From contig JANYEE010000260.1 in assembly GCA_025363275.1 (NCBI GenBank), forward strand, positions 1-64,000: a stretch of DNA of 64,000 nt, given 5' to 3'. The position numbers were made by a program, and so were the translations under genes. Below are positions 8,030 through 16,585 of the stretch, piece after piece. Source of the DNA: Burkholderiales bacterium (GTDB lineage Bacteria; Pseudomonadota; Gammaproteobacteria; Burkholderiales; Burkholderiaceae_C). Below the pieces are notes generated by a model. The model was not told the DNA's origin, did not search any database, and saw nothing but the letters and a program-made list of their open reading frames with translations. How positions within the stretch are numbered: the first letter of the stretch is position 1; every line of letters starts with the position of its first letter.

Positions 8030-8694
8030 TGGATTGGCTGTTATCTACGCAGAACGACGCAGCACGCTTGCCTGCATTGCTCTGGCAGCAAGGGTGGCTG
8101 CGTGCAGGGTGGGCCGTGGTGTTGGCATGGTGTGCGGTGGGGCTGGCGGGTCGGTTCACTCCGAGTCGTACCGTCAAAATAGTGCTTGCTGCTTGTGCTG
8201 CAGTGTGGGTGGGATGGCCCGGTCCTTGGGGCGCCGCCTATTGGCTGGGTTTGGCCTTTCAGGCGCCCAGTGTCACCACCGTTTTGTTGTGCGCGCTGTG
8301 GTTGCTGCGTAGGCTTTCAGGGTCTGTTGATTCGCGCCCGGAGTCTAGGGTTTGGTCTGGATCTGCGATTGTGTTGGCGGTGTACGGCGTGGCCTCTGGT
8401 TGGGTGCTCTTGATGGATACCCTGGGCGTATTCCCTGTTTCACTGTTCAATATGGGCTTTGGTGCAGCGGCACCAGCCATAGTAATCACTGCTGCGCTGC
8501 TTATCTGGGGTGTTCAAAAAGCAGTGTATTCCGTGCAAGAAGTCTGTGCGCTGGCGCTCGGTGTTTTTCTGTTCATGGCTTTTCGATTGCCGACAGGTAA
8601 TGTATTTGACGCCATTCTTGATCCTGCTTTGTGGATAGCTCTGCACATTGCTTTATTGTGGCAATGGTCATTGCGTGTCCAGACCAAGTCGTAG
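8026..8694 (+). CDS. Polytopic membrane protein coupled to the sialidase-like gene
   Basis: A 222-residue inner-membrane protein with about six to seven hydrophobic segments, for example LRAGWAVVLAWCAVGLAG, VTTVLLCALWLLRRL and AIVLAVYGVASGWVLLM. I do not recognise a named family. The start is placed at the ATG at 8026, which overlaps the previous stop as ATGA, not at the upstream track start, which lies deep in the preceding gene. A bidirectional terminator follows at once, so the pair forms a two-gene unit. It may anchor or supply substrate to the beta-propeller partner. Confidence 0.7.
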   Translation: MMDWLLSTQNDAARLPALLWQQGWLRAGWAVVLAWCAVGLAGRFTPSRTVKIVLAACAAVWVGWPGPWGAAYWLGLAFQAPSVTTVLLCALWLLRRLSGSVDSRPESRVWSGSAIVLAVYGVASGWVLLMDTLGVFPVSLFNMGFGAAAPAIVITAALLIWGVQKAVYSVQEVCALALGVFLFMAFRLPTGNVFDAILDPALWIALHIALLWQWSLRVQTKS

Positions 8695-8700
8695 ACGAAA

Positions 8701-8734
8701 AAAAACCTGCGCGGTTTGCACCACACAGGTTTTT
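8701..8734. terminator. Bidirectional terminator hairpin
   Basis: AAAAACCTG at 8701-8709 and CAGGTTTTT at 8726-8734 form a perfect 9-bp inverted repeat with A and T tracts on both sides. It can end the plus-strand membrane gene and also serve the minus-strand porin. Confidence 0.8.
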
Positions 8735-8745
8735 GTTCGAAATCC

Positions 8746-8762
8746 GCAGGCGCAAGGCCTGC
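8746..8762 (-). terminator. Short hairpin just after the porin stop
   Basis: GCAGGC and GCCTGC form a 6-bp stem with a 5-base loop, 10 bases past the porin stop codon. It has no strong T tract of its own; with the neighbouring hairpin it probably ends porin transcription. Confidence 0.5.
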
Positions 8763-8772
8763 CGAAGTCAAA

Positions 8773-9792
8773 TTAGAACGTGTAGATCACGCCGACAGCA
8801 AAAGCGTTACGTGTCTCAGTACCCATGCCATTGGCCTTACCCAGCTTATCGGCGCTGCCGATGTCGAGGTAACCATAAGTGCCCTTGAAGATTTCCTTAT
8901 TCACGAAGAACTCGGTAGCCATGCTTCCGTTGTCAGCGTTGTTCTGGGACATTTGCAGACCTACATTAAAGCCAGCAACTGGAGCGGAGATACCGAAGCT
9001 GGGACCATAGGCATAGCCAGAATTTGGCTTACCACCATTGGGGGCTGTTGTGCTGCTAACGTAGCCAGCATAAGAATAACCCAAAGCAATCTTGGCAAAA
9101 CCCATGTCGTAGCTTCCGATGATGAGTCCACGGTCGTCATTTTTTTCGGTTGTCTGACTTTGAGCAGCCACCGATACCGACATGGGCCCAGCGACGTATG
9201 TCAATGCAGCACCGACGGTGTCTTTTGCACCGGGGGTATTGCCCTTAGGCTGCAAGCTCACCTGCAGCTTGAAGTCGGCAACGACTGGAGAGATGTACTG
9301 CAAAGAACGGCTCTGACGACCGACGCCCAGAATGCCGGTTCCAGCATTGCCCCAAGCGCTGGCGGCATTAGCTGCGCCATTGGCGTCGTAACCAATCACG
9401 GTTTGGAAAATCACGTCGTCTTGGCGACCCAGACGCACTTCACCGAATGAACCAGAGAAACCAGCCCATGCTTGGCGTCCGAAGAAACCATCACCATTCG
9501 CGTCGTTCGCGATTGAGCCATTGCTCTTGATACCAGAGCTTTCCAATCGGAAGTTTGCCTTGATACCAGGCGCAACATTTGTGCTGCCCTTCAGGCCGAA
9601 CTTGGATGTGGAGTTACCTTGGTTACCGCCAGCACCGCCGTTATCGCCGCCGGAGAAAAAGTCTTCTTTCTGTCCAGGGAATGCAATTTCGTTTTTGCCA
9701 TAGCTCATGTCAATCAGGCCGTAAAGGGTGACTTCAGCTTGGGCTGCACCAGCCAGACCGAGGAGAGCTGCAACTGCGAGAACTTTTTTCAT
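8773..9792 (-). CDS. Gram-negative general porin (Omp32 type)
   Basis: Trimeric outer-membrane porin of the betaproteobacterial Omp32/OmpC-like family, 339 residues. The signal peptide MKKVLAVAALLGLAGAAQA is followed by EVTLYGLIDMSYG, the usual first strand; the protein ends in AVGVIYTF with the terminal phenylalanine recognised by the BAM machinery. A loop motif AWAGFSGSFGEVRLGRQDD marks the constriction-loop region of the family. It is monocistronic, with terminators downstream and a leader with tandem CACGTAAA sites upstream. It passes small hydrophilic, probably anionic, solutes; selectivity is family knowledge. Confidence 0.93.
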   Translation of the reverse strand: MKKVLAVAALLGLAGAAQAEVTLYGLIDMSYGKNEIAFPGQKEDFFSGGDNGGAGGNQGNSTSKFGLKGSTNVAPGIKANFRLESSGIKSNGSIANDANGDGFFGRQAWAGFSGSFGEVRLGRQDDVIFQTVIGYDANGAANAASAWGNAGTGILGVGRQSRSLQYISPVVADFKLQVSLQPKGNTPGAKDTVGAALTYVAGPMSVSVAAQSQTTEKNDDRGLIIGSYDMGFAKIALGYSYAGYVSSTTAPNGGKPNSGYAYGPSFGISAPVAGFNVGLQMSQNNADNGSMATEFFVNKEIFKGTYGYLDIGSADKLGKANGMGTETRNAFAVGVIYTF

Positions 9793-9818
9793 AGGTTACT
9801 TTCTAAGGTTAGGGTTAA

Positions 9819-9873
9819 CACTGACGCGAATTGTATAGAGTCCGATTACTTTTTCACGTAAACGTCACGTAAA
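9819..9873 (-). promoter_or_regulatory. Porin promoter region with two CACGTAAA direct repeats
   Basis: On the plus strand CACGTAAA occurs at 9855-9862 and 9866-9873, spaced 11 bases, about one helical turn. On the minus strand a TATACA -10 follows with TTACGT about 18 bases upstream, overlapping the repeats. The layout suits an OmpR-like or other dimeric regulator; the protein is unknown. Confidence 0.5.
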
Positions 9874-9936
9874 AGTGGCATAAGTGCAACGGTTTGGCCC
9901 ACCAATCCGTTGCTATCTTGCTGAATTTGCACCGAG

Positions 9937-11742
9937 TTAGTGCCTGTTAGTGCCGATCAACCATTCCTTGCGGAAAAGCCACAGATTAGGATACCAGAGG
10001 TTATCGAGGCTGATCTCACCCGATTTGTGGCGGCTCTTGACGTGCCATCTCCACCCCAGCAGTTCGCAGCCAGGAATACAACTGGGCGTCGCTTCAGCCG
10101 ACTCATCCTGGAGCCAGACCACCGCGTCAAACTCGCTCAGCAGAAAGTTAAGCCGCTCTTGGGGCGGCATCTCAGGATGAAACGCCCCCGTGTTGCGGCC
10201 CTCCGCGTCATAGGGCGTGATTCGCGCGCCGGGGAGCACCAAGTGAAAACGCTCGAACTGCCCCGTAAATCCGTTGGGCACTGCAATGCGCAGGTGTTGC
10301 ATGCGCAATTGAAGTTCAGGGCTGTAACTTGCTTCTGGCTGGCTCAGGGGCTGCACCATGGCGCTAAAGGTTCCGTAAACAGCCAAAACAGCTCCCAAAG
10401 CGGCCGCTTTTCCATTTTTAATGCCAAAACCGGCTATGGCCCAGGTAAAACCTGCCCCAGCAGCTATCAAAATGATAGTAACTTGGATGGGGCTCGCAAT
10501 GCCTAAGCTACCCATGACCCAGCCAATGCGCCCCAGAATGACAAGCGCCGGTAGACAAATGGCTAGCGTTATCCAAAACCAGGATTTGCCGATGCGGTCC
10601 CAGGTCCAAGCCAGGGCCATCGCCAAGGCCGGCATCGCCGGTATGACGTAGCGTGCGGACCGCTGGCTTGGCAATGTGAAAACAATCAACCAGACCACTA
10701 ACCAGACCAGAATGATTCTGTGGGTGTTGGGCATCGCGAGGTAGGTGCTGCGTTTGAATGCTGCAGGGGCGACGGCCCAAACAAGGCCCAGCACGATGAA
10801 GAAAAGCAATCCCGCATTCTCTGGATAGGCGAACAATTGGGTCCACATTGGGTAGGCGCCAAATAGGGCGGCGTGCCAATAGCCTTGGCCACCTGACATT
10901 TTGCCGGCGTTCTCCGCCACGATGAACTCTTGCCACACTGCGACGGGGTCGGGGTCCAGCACGAACCAAAGGGAGAAAATGCCCAGACCGATGACGGTGC
11001 TACAACCCACGCCGACTGTCGCACGCAGCGTGTGGGTCCAGCGCCATTGTGGTTCGCTGGCCAGAATGGCGACCCACAATGTAGCCGCCGCCGGGGCAAT
11101 TAGCGCAAATGATTTGTAGGCTGCACCCAGACCAAATGCCAGACCGATCAACGTGTAGTGGAGCCAGTTAAAGATGGCAGGCTGGGCGGTGGGAATAACG
11201 GGTGCGGAGATACGCTTCCATAGCAGCCACCACATGGGCAGTGCCAACCAGAAGGTTTCCGGTGCAGAGGTGAGGTAAACGCGGCCATACCGAAATGTTG
11301 AAAAAAACAGCAGGTAAAAAACGGTGGCCAGGCAGGCCTCCCGTAAGCGGCCACTGATCTTGAAGGTGAAGAACGCTAGCAAGCCGGTTGTGGCAAAGGT
11401 GTAAAAAATACTGGGCAGGCGCAAGATCCACAAACTCCAGGCCTGTCCCCATTGGCCTACGACCATGGCTTGCCAGAACAGCAAAGGGGGTTTGGTGTTG
11501 CGCGTATCAATGATCTCGGACTGGAGGGGCAGCCAGTGGCCGGACTCGGCGGTCATGCGGGCGATATGGATGTAGACCATCTCGTCGCCATTGGTGGGCG
11601 CGTAAAAGCTGTCAAGCCCGTAGAGGTAGAGCAGGGCAGACAGGACCACCAAGATGAGCCACCCAGCGGACTGGCGCAGTGAAGAAGCGGACGCCGTCAT
11701 GGATGGGGGCGGAGAAGCGCTCAGCGGCGCTTGAATGTCCAT
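9937..11742 (-). CDS. ArnT-like GT39 family glycosyltransferase
   Basis: Polytopic inner-membrane glycosyltransferase of the GT39/ArnT (PMT) type, 601 residues, which transfers a sugar from a polyprenyl-phosphate donor to a lipid A or glycan acceptor on the periplasmic side. The first periplasmic loop carries the catalytic-type acidic motif NGDEMVYIHIARM (around residue 52), and NTKPPLLFW follows as in ArnT. About a dozen hydrophobic segments follow, then a soluble C-terminal part. It overlaps the gtrA gene by 22 bases. Residues near 420-441 are encoded by a copy of the dispersed palindromic repeat. The acceptor is not known. Confidence 0.85.
   Translation of the reverse strand: MDIQAPLSASPPPSMTASASSLRQSAGWLILVVLSALLYLYGLDSFYAPTNGDEMVYIHIARMTAESGHWLPLQSEIIDTRNTKPPLLFWQAMVVGQWGQAWSLWILRLPSIFYTFATTGLLAFFTFKISGRLREACLATVFYLLFFSTFRYGRVYLTSAPETFWLALPMWWLLWKRISAPVIPTAQPAIFNWLHYTLIGLAFGLGAAYKSFALIAPAAATLWVAILASEPQWRWTHTLRATVGVGCSTVIGLGIFSLWFVLDPDPVAVWQEFIVAENAGKMSGGQGYWHAALFGAYPMWTQLFAYPENAGLLFFIVLGLVWAVAPAAFKRSTYLAMPNTHRIILVWLVVWLIVFTLPSQRSARYVIPAMPALAMALAWTWDRIGKSWFWITLAICLPALVILGRIGWVMGSLGIASPIQVTIILIAAGAGFTWAIAGFGIKNGKAAALGAVLAVYGTFSAMVQPLSQPEASYSPELQLRMQHLRIAVPNGFTGQFERFHLVLPGARITPYDAEGRNTGAFHPEMPPQERLNFLLSEFDAVVWLQDESAEATPSCIPGCELLGWRWHVKSRHKSGEISLDNLWYPNLWLFRKEWLIGTNRH
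10424..10483 (+). repeat. Dispersed palindromic repeat, copy 2, inside the ArnT-like coding sequence
   Basis: The plus strand reads CTATGGCCCAGGTAAA then GCAGCTATCAAAATGATAGTAA. The first block is identical over 16 bases to the intergenic copy at 63.84 kb. The minus-strand frame through it is open and encodes a hydrophobic stretch, so the repeat has become part of the protein. Confidence 0.85.
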
Positions 11743-12221
11743 TTGTCGTTGGCCAAAAAGTTGCTGACGCTGGCGATCACGATGGCCACGATATTGGCCA
11801 AACGATAGTCCATGCTGCCCGACAACAGCAGCGTCAGACCATATTGCAAAGCACTGCCGAAACCGGATGCTGTAGCGTACTGGCCAAATTCCTGGAGCAA
11901 ATGCGGGGAACTGCTAACTTTGTGTGCTCCAGCATTGGCGTGCGCTTTGACTCGGTCGGACCAGGTCCACAAACGGTTCCAGGTGAAGTTGTTGACTGTG
12001 GCTACGGCAATGGCCAATGCGAGTGAAAAGTAAGGCTTTTTGTCGGCCGACTCAATGGCGTAAAAAATATATTCGTGCCCCAAGTGCAACATCGCCAGAT
12101 TGACCACGGTGCCACTGGCGCCCACGATGCCGAACTTGATGTAGCGGAATTGCTCGATCCAACGCAAAAGCGCCAGCACGCGATGTGCAGCGCTCTGCTG
12201 CCCCGATGGCATGTCGGTCAT
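11721..12221 (-). CDS. GtrA-like membrane protein (polyprenyl-sugar flippase type)
   Basis: Small four-helix membrane protein of the GtrA family, 166 residues. Members are thought to flip or assist polyprenyl-phosphate-linked sugars for a partner glycosyltransferase. Typical motifs are FGIVGASGTVVNLAML near residue 31 and ATVNNFTWNRLWTW near residue 93, ending FLANDKWTFKRR. It is encoded between a heptosyltransferase (ATGA overlap) and the ArnT-like transferase (22-base overlap), so the likely job is donor supply to the ArnT-like enzyme. A hydrophilic insert after the second helix (VKAHANAGAHKVSSSPHLL) is longer than usual. Confidence 0.87.
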   Translation of the reverse strand: MTDMPSGQQSAAHRVLALLRWIEQFRYIKFGIVGASGTVVNLAMLHLGHEYIFYAIESADKKPYFSLALAIAVATVNNFTWNRLWTWSDRVKAHANAGAHKVSSSPHLLQEFGQYATASGFGSALQYGLTLLLSGSMDYRLANIVAIVIASVSNFLANDKWTFKRR

Positions 12222-13465
12222 GGCAAGGTGGGCTCAAGTGCCCTTGTGTGGCCAAGAAACTGCAGCGCATCGGCTAGCACGGGGTCTGGCGCAATGCGTT
12301 TGAGGCACTGGTTGTCGCCATCGCAAAAAGTCAGGCGGTGGTTGTAGGCAGACAAGCAGGGCGAGCAGGCAATACCGCTTTCCAGCACTTTGGTGCGTGT
12401 CCCAAGCGGACCATACAGCCTGCCGGTCTCGGGACCAAAAAACACCAGGGTCTGAATCGGTGTGACCGTGGCAAAGTGGCCTGGCCCACCATCATTGGTG
12501 ATGAGCAAATCGGAAGCATGGAACAGCATCAGCAATTCCCGGATGCTGCGGGTGTAGCCGGTCAGGTCAATACAGGCATCGCTGCGAATTTGGGCCATTA
12601 GGTCCTTGGCCAGATGGGCATCGTCTTTCAGGCCAATCAAGCCCACTGCAAACCCGGCTGCGCACAGGCCCTGGGCTACGCGCGCATAGTGGTCTGCAGG
12701 CCAGGCCCGCTCGGGCAGAATGCCGCCGCCTGCGTACACCAAGACCAGTTTGCGGTTGGCGGTGACCGGGTGGTCGGTCTGAACCTGGGTACGGTAGGCC
12801 AGGAGCTCTGCCGCACTGAATTTCACGGACAGTTCCGTATCTACGGGCAGATTTCGAATGGCAGCTGCCTTATTGCGCGGGGCGTTTCCCTCGGATTGCA
12901 GGGCATCGACCAACGATAAAAACTGCTTACTGATGTGCTGGTAGGGGTTGTAGGGAATGGCGTGATTGATAAAACTTCCGCGGTACAAGCCTTCTTGGGT
13001 GTGCGGCGTGAAGCCGACGCGCACGGGCGCGCCGGTACTGAAAGACAGCAATGCGCTGACACGTGAGAAAAGCTCGCAATCAATGACGGCATCCAAGCCC
13101 AACTTGCGCATCGCCAAGCTTACTTTCAGGATATCGCGAATCAGTGACCCCCCCGAGCGGTCATCCAAGGTGTGCATGTTCTCTGGCTGCGTGAGCGACA
13201 GCAGTCGTGAGACTTCCTGGTTCTTTTTAAGTTGCAGAACGTGAATGGCAGCACCAGGGTATTTGCGGCGCAACTCGGCAAACATCGGACCCGCCAAAAC
13301 GATACTGCCCATTTCGGAGAGCAGGATCACCAGAATATTTTTGGGTGTTTTTCCGATTTGCGGCGGCGCGCCAATCACACTGGTAAATCGCACCCATGCA
13401 GACACACCACTGCACAGCAGCTGGCCAAACCAGCGGTCAATGAAGCGTTGTGTCTGCAGTTTCAT
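12218..13465 (-). CDS. GT9 heptosyltransferase-like LPS glycosyltransferase
   Basis: A 415-residue member of glycosyltransferase family 9 (WaaF/WaaC type), which adds ADP-heptose to the LPS core on the cytoplasmic face. The N-terminal Rossmann part shows NILVILLSEMGSIVLAGPMF, and the C-terminal donor-binding part has the ITNDGGPGHFATV motif (usual form D-GP-H-A) and VFFGPETGRLYGPLG. A cysteine pair near the C-terminus (ACSPCL) and CDGDNQCLKRI recur in this subfamily. It begins six bases after metK stops and its end overlaps gtrA by four. The exact acceptor position is not known. Confidence 0.87.
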   Translation of the reverse strand: MKLQTQRFIDRWFGQLLCSGVSAWVRFTSVIGAPPQIGKTPKNILVILLSEMGSIVLAGPMFAELRRKYPGAAIHVLQLKKNQEVSRLLSLTQPENMHTLDDRSGGSLIRDILKVSLAMRKLGLDAVIDCELFSRVSALLSFSTGAPVRVGFTPHTQEGLYRGSFINHAIPYNPYQHISKQFLSLVDALQSEGNAPRNKAAAIRNLPVDTELSVKFSAAELLAYRTQVQTDHPVTANRKLVLVYAGGGILPERAWPADHYARVAQGLCAAGFAVGLIGLKDDAHLAKDLMAQIRSDACIDLTGYTRSIRELLMLFHASDLLITNDGGPGHFATVTPIQTLVFFGPETGRLYGPLGTRTKVLESGIACSPCLSAYNHRLTFCDGDNQCLKRIAPDPVLADALQFLGHTRALEPTLP

Positions 13466-13471
13466 AGACGA

Positions 13472-14653
13472 TTACTTTAGGCCTGCCGCTGCGCGCAATA
13501 CTGGAGCTTTGTCGGTGCGCTCCCATGTGAATTCAGGCTCCTCGCGCCCGAAGTGGCCATAGGCGGCCGTCTTTTCATAAATAGGGCGCAGCAAATCCAA
13601 CATCTGGATGATGCCCTTGGGCCGCAGATCAAAGTGTGCGTTGACCAATGCTGCAATCTTGTCGTCAGAAATCACACCTGTGCCTTCGGTGTATACGGTC
13701 ACATTCATGGGCTTTGCCACGCCAATCGCATAGGCCACTTGAATTTGACACTGTTTGGCCAAACCTGCGGCGACGATGTTTTTGGCCACGTAGCGGGCTG
13801 CATAGGCAGCAGAGCGGTCCACTTTTGTGGGATCTTTGCCCGAGAAAGCACCACCACCGTGGGGACAGGCGCCACCGTAGGTATCCACAATGATTTTTCG
13901 TCCGGTCAGGCCGCAATCGCCTTGCGGGCCCCCAACCACAAAGCGGCCTGTGGGGTTCACCAGGTAGCGCGTGTCTTTCAGCCACTCAGCTGGCAGCACC
14001 GGCTTGATGATTTCTTCAATTACCGCGTCGATGAATTCCTGCTTCATCGTTGCGCCGTTGCTCATCTCCGGGCTGTGCTGGCTGGAGAGCACCACGGTGT
14101 CGATGCTGTGCGGCTTGCCATCCACATAGCGCATCGTGACTTGACTCTTGGCGTCCGGGCGCAAGAAGGGCAGGCGGCCGTCTTTGCGCAATTGGGCTTG
14201 GCGTTCGACTAAACGGTGGGCGTAATAGATAGGCGCGGGCATCAGCTCAGGCGTTTCATCGCAGGCGTAGCCAAACATCAGGCCTTGGTCACCAGCGCCC
14301 GTGTTCAGGTGGTCGTCGCTGGCATGGTCTACGCCCTGGGCAATGTCGTTGGATTGCTTGTCGTAGGCTACCAGGACCGCACAACCCTTGTAGTCGATGC
14401 CATATTCGGTGTTGTCGTAGCCAATGCGTTTAATAGTGTCGCGTGCCACCTGGATGTAATCCACATGGGCGTTGGTGGTGATTTCACCCGCCAATACGAC
14501 CAAACCGGTGTTGCACAAGGTTTCTGCTGCTACGCGTGACTTGGGGTCTTGCTTAAAGATCGCATCCAAAATCGCGTCCGAGATTTGGTCTGCCACCTTA
14601 TCGGGGTGGCCTTCGGACACTGACTCGGAAGTAAAGAGAAAATCGTTCGCCAT
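13472..14653 (-). CDS. metK: S-adenosylmethionine synthase
   Basis: Makes S-adenosylmethionine from methionine and ATP in the cytoplasm, 393 residues. Signature motifs are present: [20 protein letters not shown] at the N-terminus, [18 protein letters not shown], and [16 protein letters not shown] (the P-loop-like motif). The start is placed at ATG 14653 (MANDFLF), nine bases after a TTGGAG site; the track's TTG at 14668 overlaps that site. It heads a run with the heptosyltransferase, gtrA and ArnT-like genes and is divergent from the acyltransferase genes. I looked for a SAM or SAH riboswitch in the leader and did not recognise one. Confidence 0.97.
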   Translation of the reverse strand: MANDFLFTSESVSEGHPDKVADQISDAILDAIFKQDPKSRVAAETLCNTGLVVLAGEITTNAHVDYIQVARDTIKRIGYDNTEYGIDYKGCAVLVAYDKQSNDIAQGVDHASDDHLNTGAGDQGLMFGYACDETPELMPAPIYYAHRLVERQAQLRKDGRLPFLRPDAKSQVTMRYVDGKPHSIDTVVLSSQHSPEMSNGATMKQEFIDAVIEEIIKPVLPAEWLKDTRYLVNPTGRFVVGGPQGDCGLTGRKIIVDTYGGACPHGGGAFSGKDPTKVDRSAAYAARYVAKNIVAAGLAKQCQIQVAYAIGVAKPMNVTVYTEGTGVISDDKIAALVNAHFDLRPKGIIQMLDLLRPIYEKTAAYGHFGREEPEFTWERTDKAPVLRAAAGLK

Positions 14654-14834
14654 AGTAGGTTGCTCCAATAAACATCAAGTCGCGTTGCTTGGGCTTGTGG
14701 ACCGTCGGCGAACGCTTTAGCAGATTCGTCAAAATTGACAGGGCACAATGACGACCTATATCAAGATCTTCTTTATGCGGGTCGCCCTGCAAGTAGTTCT
14801 GTAACTCAGCGACGAGAAGAATTTTAGCCCAGAC

Positions 14835-15683
14835 ATGCGCCTGCTTTTTAAAGTGTTGTCTTTCCTGCCGCTGGTGGTTTTGCACGGCTTGGGCTGGGCG
14901 TTGGGCTGGGGGGCCTTTCTACTGTCAGCCACGTACCGCGGTCGGTTGATTGCCAATGCGCGGCAGGCAGGCGTAGTCCGCGCCAGTTGGATGAAATCAG
15001 TGGGTGCTGCGGGTCAATTGGTGGCCGAACTGCCGCGCTTGTGGGTAGGGGCAACTGTGCCAGTGGAGTGGAGCGGTGAGGCCTACATTGAAGATGCGCT
15101 GCGTTTGGGTAAAGGAATCTTGTTTTTGACGCCGCATCTTGGCTGCTTTGAAGTGACGGCGCAGGCCTACGCTAGCAAATTTGGCCAACATGGTCGCCCC
15201 ATTACTGTGTTGTTTCGCCCACCCCGTCAATCGTGGTTGCGTTCGTTGGTCGCACTAAGCCGTGAGCGCCCAGGTTTGAAAGCTGCTCCCACCACTTTAG
15301 CGGGTGTGAAACAAATGGTGCGGGCCTTGAAGGTGGGTGAGTGCGTGGGCTTGTTGCCCGACCAAGTGCCGCCTGATGGGCAGGGTGAGTGGATCCCCTT
15401 CTTCGGTAAAGATGCCTACACGATGACCTTGTCGGTACGACTTGCAGTCCAAACCGGGGCAACTGTGCTTTTCGCTTGGGGCGAGCGCCTGTCATGGGGG
15501 CGGGGGTACCGAGTTCACGTGCAGACATTTCCGCAGGACTGGGGCGTGAGTACACCAGAGGCGCTCGCGCGAATGAATCGGGTGATGGAGTCCATGATCT
15601 TGCACGCTTCGCAGCAATATTTGTGGGGCTACGCGCGCTACAAAAAGCCGCGTACTGCCATCTCAGTGCAAGAGACTTTATAA
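14835..15683 (+). CDS. LpxL/HtrB-type lysophospholipid acyltransferase, first of two
   Basis: A 282-residue acyltransferase of the LpxL/MsbB family, which adds a secondary acyl chain to lipid A from acyl-ACP at the inner membrane. An N-terminal membrane helix precedes the catalytic HX4E motif HLGCFE (His101, Glu106). The later block VGLLPDQVPPDGQGEWIPFFG matches the family's substrate-site motif. The gene is divergent from metK and lies four bases before a second family member, so both are co-transcribed. Which of the two acts first on lipid A cannot be read from sequence. Confidence 0.9.
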   Translation: MRLLFKVLSFLPLVVLHGLGWALGWGAFLLSATYRGRLIANARQAGVVRASWMKSVGAAGQLVAELPRLWVGATVPVEWSGEAYIEDALRLGKGILFLTPHLGCFEVTAQAYASKFGQHGRPITVLFRPPRQSWLRSLVALSRERPGLKAAPTTLAGVKQMVRALKVGECVGLLPDQVPPDGQGEWIPFFGKDAYTMTLSVRLAVQTGATVLFAWGERLSWGRGYRVHVQTFPQDWGVSTPEALARMNRVMESMILHASQQYLWGYARYKKPRTAISVQETL

Positions 15684-15687
15684 GCCT

Positions 15688-16554
15688 ATGCTGACCCGTC
15701 TGGTTTTGAGGTGCTTGGAGTTATTGGGGCGCCTGCCTTTGCCCTGGATACGCGCGCTCGGCGTGGCTCTGGGGTGGTTTTTGTATGCCGTGGTAGCGTC
15801 GCGCCGCAAAGTAGTTTGGATCAACCTGCGCCTGTGTTTCCCTCACTGGACGGATGAGCAATTGCGCCGGTGTGCGACCCAGACTTTTGTGCATTTCGCT
15901 CAAACTTGGCTCGACCGTGGGTGGCTGTGGCACGCCTGCGCGTCTGTGACCCAGGCGCGCATTCGCCTGGTGGGAGCGCTGCATACTCTGGAAGGGCAGG
16001 AGTCAGTTGTCCTGTTTGCTCCGCATTTTGTAGCGCTTGACGCTGGCTGGACGGGGCTTACGCAACAAATTGGCAGAAAATTCATGACGATCTATACCGA
16101 CCAGGCTAACAAAGACTCAGACGCCTGGATCTTTGAAGGGCGCAGTCGCTTTGGCACGCCTGGTTTGTTTGGTCGCGCGCAGGGAGTCAAACCTATCATC
16201 GCTGGCCTGAAGCGCGGAGAGCCTCTGTATTTGTTGCCGGACATGAACTTTGGCCCCCACGAGTCAGTGTGGGTGCCCTTCTACGGCGTGCCAGCAGCTA
16301 CGGTGCCTTCTTTGTCGCGCTTTGCACGCCTAACTCGCTCCAAGGTGGTGCCTGTGATTTCACGTATTACTTCGAAGGGCTATGACGTAGAGGTTTTGGA
16401 AGCCTGGGGGGACTTCCCGACGGACGATCTGCACGCCGACACCGCACTTATGAATCAGCGCCTGCAGGGCTATATTGATGCCATGCCCGACCAGTACTAC
16501 TGGGTGCACAAGCGCTTCAAAGATCAACCGCCCGGCCTAACTCCACCGTATTGA
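15688..16554 (+). CDS. LpxL/HtrB-type lysophospholipid acyltransferase, second of two
   Basis: A 288-residue paralogue of the previous gene with the same predicted role in secondary acylation of lipid A. It has an N-terminal hydrophobic anchor, the catalytic HX4D motif HFVALD (His113, Asp118) and the block YLLPDMNFGPHESVWVPFYG. Catalytic spacing matches the upstream enzyme but the acid is Asp, not Glu, and overall similarity is modest. Two different acyltransferases in tandem fit the two secondary acylations of hexa-acylated lipid A. It is convergent with engB, 31 bases away, without an obvious terminator. Confidence 0.9.
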   Translation: MLTRLVLRCLELLGRLPLPWIRALGVALGWFLYAVVASRRKVVWINLRLCFPHWTDEQLRRCATQTFVHFAQTWLDRGWLWHACASVTQARIRLVGALHTLEGQESVVLFAPHFVALDAGWTGLTQQIGRKFMTIYTDQANKDSDAWIFEGRSRFGTPGLFGRAQGVKPIIAGLKRGEPLYLLPDMNFGPHESVWVPFYGVPAATVPSLSRFARLTRSKVVPVISRITSKGYDVEVLEAWGDFPTDDLHADTALMNQRLQGYIDAMPDQYYWVHKRFKDQPPGLTPPY

Positions 16555-16585
16555 AGCTCCCCATGCGCCAGCTATTTCAGTAAGG

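Noticed and set aside
8728-8765. TTCGAAATCC resembling a tRNA T-loop
   Set aside because: No acceptor, D or anticodon arms around it; the sequence is explained by the terminator hairpins.
8716-9450. 244-residue ORF antisense to the porin
   Set aside because: Opposite a clear porin with signal peptide and terminal phenylalanine; begins inside the terminator.
14654-14834. Possible SAM or SAH riboswitch upstream of metK
   Set aside because: I could not find the conserved blocks of any SAM or SAH class I know in the minus-strand leader.
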